A DNA stretch of 5,048 nt. Origin: an uncultured Campylobacteraceae bacterium (GTDB lineage Bacteria; Campylobacterota; Campylobacteria; Campylobacterales; Arcobacteraceae). Under the pieces are notes generated by a model. The model saw only the letters and a list, made by a program, of their open reading frames with translations, ran no database searches and was not told the origin of the DNA. Each line of letters starts with the position of its first letter. Within the stretch, counting starts at the first letter, position 1. Made by a program: the position numbers and the translations under genes. The stretch spans positions 1-5,048 of the forward strand of contig CAJXPH010000209.1 in assembly GCA_913057765.1 (NCBI GenBank), written 5' to 3'. Below are positions 1-5,048 of this stretch, one piece after another.

Positions 1-47
1 GAGATCCTCTCTGGTCTCGTGGGCTCGGAGATGTGTATAAGAGACAG
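1..47 (+). other. Nextera i7 library adapter left on the contig (artefact)
   Basis: This is synthetic sequence, not genome. Positions 29-47 are the 19-bp Tn5 mosaic end used in Nextera tagmentation, 14-28 are the Nextera read-2 adapter stem, and 6-13 (CCTCTCTG) lie where the i7 index belongs and match what I remember as index N708. Positions 1-5 are the end of the P7 tail. The same block occurs in reverse complement at the right end of the window. Real DNA starts at position 48. Confidence 0.98.
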
Positions 48-184
48 CAATAAAATAATTCTATTTCTTACTAAAAAAAGGCTTATTAACTAAATAATAA
101 TTTATCATTATATTTATAAAATCTAGATTAAAATTATATATTATTAACTCAAAATCACATTTTATCAACTATTAATTCGATTAC

Positions 185-193
185 TGTTATAAC
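185..193 (+). promoter_or_regulatory. Possible extended -10 promoter of the thioesterase gene
   Basis: TGTTATAAC reads as an extended -10 element (TG, one base, TATAAC). No good -35 box lies 16-18 bp upstream, which is tolerated when the TG extension is present. Transcription would begin close to position 200, leaving a leader of only about a dozen bases that still contains the ribosome binding site. The surrounding DNA is so AT-rich that chance -10-like strings are frequent, so this is tentative. The rest of 48-212 shows no gene. Confidence 0.35.
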
Positions 194-202
194 ATAAATA
201 AA

Positions 203-207
203 AAGGA
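203..207 (+). promoter_or_regulatory. Ribosome binding site that selects the TTG start
   Basis: AAGGA stands 5 bases before the TTG at 213-215. An in-frame stop (TAA, 195-197) lies just upstream, and the next possible starts are ATG codons at 234 and 240, which have no comparable site. This is the main reason for placing the start of the thioesterase gene at the TTG. Confidence 0.75.
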
Positions 208-212
208 CTAAA

Positions 213-593
213 TTGATATACGATTCACAAAGAATGGTAATGTATCCACATTTAAACGCAGCAGGAATTCTTTTTGGAGGGCAAGCTTTGTCATGGATTG
301 ATGAAGAGGCTATTATCTTTGCAGCACAACTTTTAGATACACAAAGATTAGCTACCGTAAAAATGAGTGAAGTTTGTTTTAAAAATCCTGCTGATATTGG
401 TGATATTCTTGCAATTGGAACAGAACTAAAGAAAACAGGGAAAACTTCTATTACTGTTAAATGTCAAATTAAAAATAAAACTACAGATAAAATCATTCTT
501 ACAGTAGAAGAAATTGTTATTGTTGCATTAGATTATAATAAAAATCCAACGAAACATATATTAGCAGATAGAGAAGTAAAAAGTTTAACTTAG
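213..593 (+). CDS. Hotdog-fold acyl-CoA thioesterase (YciA-like)
   Basis: This 126-residue protein is a small cytoplasmic acyl-CoA thioesterase, which hydrolyses an acyl-CoA to free acid and CoA. The family signature is plain: N15-A-A-G18 followed by LFGG (20-23) and the hotdog helix with W-I-D30-E-E. By comparison with YciA-type enzymes, D30 is the probable catalytic acid; that assignment is from family knowledge. A second part at about 46-110 (VKMSEVCFKNPADIGD, then alternating beta strands) matches the rest of a single hotdog domain, so the active form should be an oligomer. There is no signal peptide or membrane segment. The start is TTG, supported by the AAGGA site and an upstream in-frame stop. 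It ends with TAG, and 427 bp separate it from the next gene, so it is probably its own transcription unit. Substrate is unknown; arylacetyl-CoA is only a possibility raised by the neighbours. Confidence 0.88.
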   Translation: MIYDSQRMVMYPHLNAAGILFGGQALSWIDEEAIIFAAQLLDTQRLATVKMSEVCFKNPADIGDILAIGTELKKTGKTSITVKCQIKNKTTDKIILTVEEIVIVALDYNKNPTKHILADREVKSLT

Positions 594-751
594 AAATACT
601 TCTATACTCCCAATTCATATTTAGAAATATTATTTGTTAAATTGATGATAAAAGTTAAATAATTATATCAATATATTCATATTTTTCAATTATTATAAAA
701 TAAATCAAAACTTACTTAATTTTCTAAATATTTTACATAATAGATAAAAAA

Positions 752-795
752 TCCTATTTTTTTTAGGAAAATATTAAAAATATTTCTATTTTCTT
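752..795 (+). terminator. Weak candidate terminator hairpins after the thioesterase gene
   Basis: Two small hairpins follow one another: TCCTA (752-756) with TAGGA (764-768) around a seven-T loop, and AAATATT (769-775) with AATATTT (779-785) around an AAA loop. A T-rich run (CTATTTTCTTT) comes next. The stems are short and nearly all A-T, and they lie about 160 bp beyond the stop codon, so they would be weak terminators at best. In DNA this AT-rich such pairs arise by chance. Confidence 0.22.
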
Positions 796-959
796 TAAGT
801 TTTTATACTAATTTAGTCTATATATAATTAAGATACTTTTAATAATTGTATTTTTCATAGTAAGTATATTACAACTATATCTATTAAAAACTGCAAACAA
901 GACAAAAAAACCTAATAATTATAATAGTTTACATTAATTTAGAAAAAAGATAGATTTAA

Positions 960-988
960 TTTACAATAAATATTATACTTAGTATAAT
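960..988 (+). promoter_or_regulatory. Sigma-70 type promoter of the ior-ligase-ACT operon
   Basis: TTTACA (960-965) and a consensus TATAAT (983-988) are separated by exactly 17 bp, close to an ideal housekeeping promoter. Transcription should start near 995, giving a leader of about 25 bases before the iorA ATG at 1021, with the ribosome binding site TAGGA at 1011-1015. The -10 box lies inside the right arm of the inverted repeat at 968-992, so a protein bound there would block polymerase. Confidence 0.6.
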
Positions 989-992
989 ATTT
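968..992. repeat. Perfect 12+12 bp inverted repeat over the -10 box, candidate operator
   Basis: AAATATTATACT (968-979) is followed by one base (T980) and its exact reverse complement AGTATAATATTT (981-992). The repeat fills most of the spacer between the -35 and -10 boxes and covers the whole -10 box, the classic place for a repressor dimer site. A 12-bp perfect arm with a one-base centre suits a DNA-binding dimer better than an RNA hairpin, and it lies upstream of the expected transcription start. No regulator gene is visible in the window, so the protein is unknown. Confidence 0.6.
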
Positions 993-1020
993 TAAATTTA
1001 ATTTAATAATTAGGAAAATC

Positions 1021-2853
1021 ATGAAACAGACTCTTATGGGAAATGATGCAATTGCATGGGGAATTATTCATTCAAACATTGATATGATTTCTGGATATCC
1101 AGGAACACCTTCTAGTGAGATACTAGGAAATGTAAATAAACTAAAACATCAAATGAATTTAGATTTATATGCAGAATGGGGAACTAATGAAAAAGTTGGT
1201 TTTGAAGTAGCCTACGCAGGTGCGATTGCAGGAAGAAGAGCTGCTGCAACTATGAAACAAGTCGGATTAAATGTTGCAAGTGATGCATTAATGAGTGCTT
1301 CATATATCGGTAACCTTGGAGCCTTTGTACTTATAGTTGCTGATGATCCTGGGTTTCATTCATCTCAAACAGAACAAGATTCAAGAGTTTTTGCTAAATT
1401 TGCGAAAATACCGGTACTAGATCCTGCTACTCCACAAGATGCCTATGATTTTGTTAAAATTGCTGCCGATATCTCTGAAACGTTCCAAACTCCCACTATG
1501 TTACGACCAGTAATGAGAGTTTGTCATGCAAGACAGATTGTTGATATTGATGAAAAAACTAATTTTAAGCCTGGGAAAGGTGAATTTAAAAGAGAAATAG
1601 AAAGATGGGCTGCTGTTCCAAGAGGTGGACGGATTGTTCAAGGATATGAACAAATTGAAAGAATTAAAGCATTAAAAGAATACAACTGGGAAAATCTTAT
1701 TAAACCTGAATTTGAGAAATGTAAGGGTAGTAAGATACTTATCCTTACATCTGGAACTGGAGATGGATTTGCAAGAGAAACTCTTGAAGATATTGGAATT
1801 GAAGCTGATGTAGTTAAATTTATAATGCCTTACCCTCTTCCTGAAAAACAAATTAGAGAACAATTTAAAAATTATGAAAAAGTTTTAGTTATTGAAGAAC
1901 CTATGCCATGTATAGAAGAACAAATTTTAACTGAAAAAGTTCATGGAAAACTAGATGGAACTATGCACGTTATAGATGAAATGCAAAAAGTTTATATTCA
2001 GAATGCATTAATAAAACTAGGGATTTATACTGGAGCTGATTTATATCCAGTGGTTCCTTTTAAAGAAGAAGTTGCAGCAAGGCCTCCAAACCTTTGTCCA
2101 GGTTGTCCTCATCGAGATATCTATTATGCAATTACAAAAATATTTAGAAAGAAAAAATCAATTTATCCTTCAGATATTGGATGTTACACACTTGCAGTAA
2201 ATCAAGGTGCAATTGATACAGTCTTATGTATGGGTGCATCAGTTTCTATGGCAAGTGGTTTTTCAATTGCAGACCCAGATAAATATGTAGTTGCAACTAT
2301 TGGAGATAGTACATTCTTTCATGGTGGAATACCACCTTTAATAAACGCAGTATATCAAAAACATAGATTTATGTTAGTTGTTCTAGACAACTCTGTTGTT
2401 GCAATGACAGGACGTCAAAAACCACCACAAAGAGAAAATAAAGAAATTGATATTATGAAGATTGCAGAAGGATGTGGAGCAGATACTTATGAACATATTT
2501 ATTCTAACGATATTCAACACTCGCTTGATTTCTTTAAAGGTATGAAAAAAATATATGATGAAGCAACTGGCCCAATTGTTGTTGTGGTTCGTGAATTTTG
2601 TGTTCTAGATAAAGAAGTAGTTGATGATCACATTCCATTAGAATTTGCAGAAGTAGTTCCAGAAGATTGTACTGCCTGTGACCAATGTACAACTATATAT
2701 AAATGCCCTCCAATGGCTTATAATGAAGAGGGAAAAGTAGAAATTGATCCATTCCTTTGTATTGGTTGTGGTGCTTGTTTTAGTGTTGTATGTCCAACAG
2801 ACGCTTTTGTACAGGATACAAGTAGAGGAATTATTAGAGAGGAAAATAAATAA
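1021..2853 (+). CDS. iorA: Indolepyruvate:ferredoxin oxidoreductase, alpha subunit
   Basis: This 610-residue protein is the large subunit of the thiamine-diphosphate iron-sulfur enzyme that converts arylpyruvates plus CoA to arylacetyl-CoA and CO2 while reducing ferredoxin; the reaction is reversible. Visible landmarks, in order, are: the pyrimidine-binding part with SGYPGTPSSE (24-33), NEKVGFEVA (56-64) and ADDPGFHSSQTEQDSR (107-122); a linking domain at about 230-345; CPGCPHR (359-365); the ThDP/Mg part with GDSTFFHGGI (428-437) and DNS (456-458); and a C-terminal ferredoxin domain. That domain has C550-C553-C556-C562-P and C580-C583-C586-C591-P, enough for two 4Fe-4S clusters. Length is normal for the family. 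The ATG is preceded by AGGA at 1012-1015. The stop overlaps the iorB start by one base. It is cytoplasmic. Substrate range within arylpyruvates cannot be read from the sequence. Confidence 0.97.
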   Translation: MKQTLMGNDAIAWGIIHSNIDMISGYPGTPSSEILGNVNKLKHQMNLDLYAEWGTNEKVGFEVAYAGAIAGRRAAATMKQVGLNVASDALMSASYIGNLGAFVLIVADDPGFHSSQTEQDSRVFAKFAKIPVLDPATPQDAYDFVKIAADISETFQTPTMLRPVMRVCHARQIVDIDEKTNFKPGKGEFKREIERWAAVPRGGRIVQGYEQIERIKALKEYNWENLIKPEFEKCKGSKILILTSGTGDGFARETLEDIGIEADVVKFIMPYPLPEKQIREQFKNYEKVLVIEEPMPCIEEQILTEKVHGKLDGTMHVIDEMQKVYIQNALIKLGIYTGADLYPVVPFKEEVAARPPNLCPGCPHRDIYYAITKIFRKKKSIYPSDIGCYTLAVNQGAIDTVLCMGASVSMASGFSIADPDKYVVATIGDSTFFHGGIPPLINAVYQKHRFMLVVLDNSVVAMTGRQKPPQRENKEIDIMKIAEGCGADTYEHIYSNDIQHSLDFFKGMKKIYDEATGPIVVVVREFCVLDKEVVDDHIPLEFAEVVPEDCTACDQCTTIYKCPPMAYNEEGKVEIDPFLCIGCGACFSVVCPTDAFVQDTSRGIIREENK

Positions 2854-3386
2854 TGAGATATCAAATAGTAATTGCAGGTTTTGGTGGTCAAGGTTCAGTT
2901 TTTTTAGTTAAAATCTTAGCACTTTGTGCAGGAAATAAAGATGTTGCATGTTTAGGTACTGAGAATCATGGTATGAGCCAAAGAGGCGGTGCGGTTTCAT
3001 GTACAATTAAACTTGGTAATTATACAAATCCTGTAATTGATGCAAACCAAGCAGATTTATTAATTGGATTAGAGAGAAATGAAGCACTTAGAAATGTTCA
3101 ATTCCTAAAATCTACAGGAACATTAGCTGTTAACTCAGAGTCTGATTTCCCAGCTTCTGATATAAATGCAGAAGTTATAAGTATAGATGCTTTTCAAAAA
3201 GCTAGAGATAAAGAATTCCCTATCCAAGGGTTAAATGTTTATATGTTGGGTGTAGTATTGGCTACTTGTGAAGATTTCCCTTTTAATGAAAAAGAAGTAA
3301 AAGAGGCGTTAAAACAGTTTAATCCAAAAATTTCAACACAAAATATTGAAGTATTAGAAAAAGCGATAAATGATATAAAGGCGTAA
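2853..3386 (+). CDS. iorB: Indolepyruvate:ferredoxin oxidoreductase, beta subunit
   Basis: This 177-residue protein is the small subunit and partner of IorA, equivalent to the gamma domain of pyruvate:ferredoxin oxidoreductases, which handles CoA. It opens with the glycine-rich G9-F-G-G-Q-G14 motif typical of this domain and carries the signature E37-N-H-G-M-S-Q-R-G-G-A-V48. It contains no cysteine cluster, as expected, because the iron-sulfur clusters sit in IorA. At 177 residues it is slightly shorter than many IorB proteins (about 190-200 from memory), but both motifs and the C-terminal helix region are intact. The start ATG shares one base with the iorA stop (TAATG) and has AGAGGA at 2838-2843, so translation is probably coupled, which fits a heteromeric complex needing matched amounts. 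Confidence 0.95.
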   Translation: MRYQIVIAGFGGQGSVFLVKILALCAGNKDVACLGTENHGMSQRGGAVSCTIKLGNYTNPVIDANQADLLIGLERNEALRNVQFLKSTGTLAVNSESDFPASDINAEVISIDAFQKARDKEFPIQGLNVYMLGVVLATCEDFPFNEKEVKEALKQFNPKISTQNIEVLEKAINDIKA

Positions 3387-3387
3387 A

Positions 3388-4695
3388 ATGATTTGGAATA
3401 AGGTAGAAAGTAGTTCTTTAGAAAGTCTAAGGAAACTTCAGACAAAAAGATTAAAAGAAACTGTTAAAAGAGTTTATACATTAACACCTTTTTACAAAAA
3501 GAAATTTGATGAATTAGGAATAAATCCAAAAGATATCAAATCAATTGAAGATATATCAAAACTTCCATTTACGAAAAAACAAGACTTAAGAGACCATTAT
3601 CCTTTTGGTCTTTTTACAGTTCCTATGAGTCAAGTAATTCGTATACATAGTTCATCCGGAACAACTGGGAAACCTACTGTTGTTGGATATACAGAACATG
3701 ATATTGATGTTTGGGATGAAGTAATGGCTAGAGTTTTTAAGATGGCTGGAACTACAGAAGAAGATATAGTACACAATGCATATGGATATGGACTTTTTAC
3801 TGGTGGTCTTGGATTACATAATGGTGCAGCAAAAGTAAAAGCTACTGTTATTCCAAGTTCTGGAGGATTTACAGATAGACAAGTAATGCTTATGAAAGAT
3901 TTTGGAGCAACAATTTTAGCTTCAACTCCATCTTTTGCTTTACATATGGCAGAGTCTGCCTCAAAAGCTGGGATTGATTATAAAAAAGATTTTAAATTAA
4001 AAGCAGGAATTTTTGGTGCAGAACCCACATCAAAAGGACTTAAAGAAGAAGTGTCAAAAGTTTGGGGAATTGATTACCATGAGATATATGGATTATCAGA
4101 AATAATTGGACCAGGAGTTAGCTGTTCTTGTAAACATAGTGATTTACTGCATATTTTTGAAGATCATTTTTATCCAGAAATTATTGATTCAAAAACAGGA
4201 GAATTGTTACCCGATGGAGAACGTGGAGAATTAGTAATTACATCGTTAACTAAACAAGCATTACCAATAATTAGATATAAAACAGGTGATATCACTTCTT
4301 TAAAGAGAGATCCTTGTGCCTGTGGAAGAACAATAGTTCGTATGGAAAGTGTTGTTGGTCGGGCTGATGATATGATGATTATCAATGGTGTAAATATATA
4401 TCCTTCTCAAATAGAACATGTAATTTCTCAAACAGAAGGTATAACAATAAATTATCAAATTGTTATAAGAAAAAAAGGTCATTTAGATTCTTTAGAAATT
4501 TTGATTGAAATATCAGATGATGTTATGATTGATTCTATTTCAGAGATTGAAAATATTAAAAAGTCAATACAACACAATTTGCTAAATAATTTATATATTA
4601 ATGCAAAGGTAAAACTTGTTGAACCAAGAAGTATTGAACGAAGTGTTGGAAAAGCTATTAGAATTCTTGATAAAAGAGAAGAAGGAATCAAATGA
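3388..4695 (+). CDS. paaK: Phenylacetate/arylacetate-CoA ligase, AMP-forming (PaaK type)
   Basis: This 435-residue enzyme of the adenylate-forming superfamily activates phenylacetate or a related arylacetate to its CoA thioester using ATP, releasing AMP and pyrophosphate. Key parts: phosphate-binding loop SSSGTTGKPT (88-97), FGAEP (209-213), YGLSE (234-238), RYKTGD (296-301), hinge GRADD (324-328) followed by INGVNIYPSQIE (332-343), and C-terminal GKAIRI (421-426) whose K422 should be the adenylation lysine. Cysteines C246, C248, C310 and C312, with H250 nearby, resemble the metal-site cysteines seen in part of the PaaK family. Length fits PaaK. The ATG comes one base after the iorB stop, with AAGG at 3378-3381; the gene ends in an ATGA overlap with the ACT gene. 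The symbol marks the family. No ring-oxygenase or other paa catabolic genes are present here, so a role with IorAB is more likely than aerobic phenylacetate breakdown. Confidence 0.92.
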   Translation: MIWNKVESSSLESLRKLQTKRLKETVKRVYTLTPFYKKKFDELGINPKDIKSIEDISKLPFTKKQDLRDHYPFGLFTVPMSQVIRIHSSSGTTGKPTVVGYTEHDIDVWDEVMARVFKMAGTTEEDIVHNAYGYGLFTGGLGLHNGAAKVKATVIPSSGGFTDRQVMLMKDFGATILASTPSFALHMAESASKAGIDYKKDFKLKAGIFGAEPTSKGLKEEVSKVWGIDYHEIYGLSEIIGPGVSCSCKHSDLLHIFEDHFYPEIIDSKTGELLPDGERGELVITSLTKQALPIIRYKTGDITSLKRDPCACGRTIVRMESVVGRADDMMIINGVNIYPSQIEHVISQTEGITINYQIVIRKKGHLDSLEILIEISDDVMIDSISEIENIKKSIQHNLLNNLYINAKVKLVEPRSIERSVGKAIRILDKREEGIK

Positions 4696-5000
4696 GTAAA
4701 TATAGTATCAAACAATTATCTATTTTTATTGAAAACAAACAAGGTGAGTTATCGGATATAACTTCATTATTATCAAAGAATAAAATTTCATTAAAAGCAA
4801 TTAACCTTGTAGATACAAGTGAATTTGGGATTTTAAGACTATTAGTTGATGATGAAATGTCAACAAAAAGAATTTTAGATACTAATGGATTTTCACTTAC
4901 TATAACTGAAGTCTTTGCTGCTGAAATTGATGACCATATTGGTTCTTTTCATGAGGTTGTGTCTATACTTTCAGAAAATAATATTAATTTAGAATATACA
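4692..5000 (+). CDS. Tandem ACT-domain protein, 3' end cut off by the adapter
   Basis: The frame starts with ATG at 4692, overlapping the ligase stop in an ATGA junction, with GAAGGA at 4681-4686 five bases upstream. It gives 103 real codons before the adapter. The first ACT domain covers about residues 6-65: KQLSIFIENKQGEL (7-20), a helix, then AINLVDTSEFGILRLLVDD (36-54). A second begins near residue 70 (ITEVFAAEIDDHIGSF, 71-86) and is cut at residue 103. Relatives are stand-alone double-ACT proteins of about 140 residues (family knowledge), so roughly 40 codons are missing. ACT domains usually bind amino acids and control an attached or partner protein; the neighbours suggest an aromatic amino acid ligand, which is inference. 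No catalytic or DNA-binding part is visible. The frame stays open through the adapter, adding the false tail LSLIHISEPTRPERIS, so the gene has no true stop here. Confidence 0.88.
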
Positions 5001-5048
5001 CTGTCTCTTATACACATCTCCGAGCCCACGAGACCAGAGAGGATCTCG
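5001..5048 (-). other. Nextera i7 library adapter left on the contig (artefact)
   Basis: This is the reverse complement of the left-hand block: the 19-bp Tn5 mosaic end at 5001-5019, the read-2 stem at 5020-5034, index CAGAGAGG at 5035-5042, and ATCTCG from the P7 tail at 5043-5048. It arises when read 1 runs past a short insert into the adapter. Real DNA ends at 5000. Confidence 0.98.

Larger units (their letters stand above)
594..1020. other. AT-rich intergenic region without a gene
   Basis: These 427 bp separate the thioesterase from the ior operon. I see no open frame of useful length with a ribosome binding site on either strand, and no tRNA or recognisable riboswitch. G+C is very low (11 of 60 bases in 601-660). 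The supportable contents are two weak hairpins at 752-785, an imperfect inverted repeat at about 804-822 (TATACT, spacer, AGTCTATA), and the promoter with its palindrome at 960-992. The size is generous for one promoter, so a small RNA or a divergent start cannot be excluded. Confidence 0.7.

Noticed and set aside
83..149. Direct repeat TTATTAACT at 83-91 and 141-149
   Set aside because: Nine bases of almost pure A/T are expected by chance in such AT-rich DNA; there is no symmetry or promoter spacing to support a site.
234..242. ATG codons at 234 and 240 as the thioesterase start
   Set aside because: Neither has a proper ribosome binding site, while the TTG at 213 has AAGGA five bases upstream.
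638..675. Pairing of ATTGAT with ATCAAT downstream of the thioesterase gene as a terminator
   Set aside because: The stem is only six mostly A-T pairs with a loop of about twenty bases and no T-run directly after it.
594..1020. CRISPR array, tRNA or riboswitch in the intergenic gap
   Set aside because: There are no regularly spaced repeats, no cloverleaf with TTCGA-type arm and no conserved G/C-rich aptamer core.
1672..1863. Minus-strand open frame of 63 codons inside iorA
   Set aside because: It is antisense to a well-conserved gene, is low in complexity (Phe/Ser/Asn/Lys rich) and has no family resemblance.
3239..3445. Minus-strand open frame of 68 codons across the iorB/ligase junction
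   Set aside because: It is antisense to two recognised genes in tight operon spacing and has no recognisable domain.
4170..4715. Three minus-strand open frames opposite the 3' half of the ligase gene
   Set aside because: They overlap one another and the conserved ligase and ACT frames, and their sequences show no family features.
1..5048. Terminal inverted repeats with a Tn5 mosaic end, as if the window were a transposon
   Set aside because: The repeats continue past the mosaic end into the Nextera stem, an i7 index and the P7 tail, and no transposase gene is present. They are library adapter.

Overview
The window is a short-read assembly contig of about 4.95 kb of real bacterial DNA (positions 48-5000), capped at both ends by untrimmed Nextera/Tn5 library adapter including the same i7 index. 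The adapter ends are laboratory sequence. Nothing can be said about what flanks them, and the last gene is cut by the right-hand one. The real DNA is very AT-rich: coding regions are roughly one third G+C by eye, and intergenic DNA is far lower (11 of 60 bases in 601-660). Together with the gene content (indolepyruvate:ferredoxin oxidoreductase, AMP-forming aryl-CoA ligase, ACT protein, hotdog thioesterase), this suggests an anaerobic or microaerophilic low-GC bacterium. My best guess is Campylobacterota (Arcobacter-like), but that is an inference from composition and protein flavour and is not proven here.

Layout: 1-47 adapter; 48-212 AT-rich leader with a possible extended -10 promoter; 213-593 a small hotdog-fold acyl-CoA thioesterase with a TTG start; 594-1020 a 427-bp AT-rich intergenic region with no convincing gene, ending in a well-formed promoter whose -10 box sits inside a perfect 12+12 bp inverted repeat; 1021-2853 iorA; 2853-3386 iorB; 3388-4695 a PaaK-type phenylacetate/arylacetate-CoA ligase; 4692-5000 the first 103 codons of a tandem-ACT-domain protein; 5001-5048 adapter. 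All genes are on the + strand.

The last four genes are almost certainly one translationally coupled operon (junctions TAATG, one-base gap, ATGA). IorAB interconverts arylpyruvates (from Trp, Phe, Tyr) and arylacetyl-CoA with ferredoxin. The ligase makes arylacetyl-CoA from free arylacetate, CoA and ATP. The ACT protein is likely an amino-acid-responsive partner. The set can run as aromatic amino acid fermentation/oxidation or, in reverse, as salvage of environmental arylacetates into aromatic amino acids. An AMP-forming ligase beside the oxidoreductase favours the salvage direction, but the sequence alone does not settle it. The upstream thioesterase could hydrolyse acyl-CoAs, but it is separated by a long gap and need not belong to the pathway. 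The enzymes are known families; the least-explained items are the operator-like palindrome and the role of the ACT protein.
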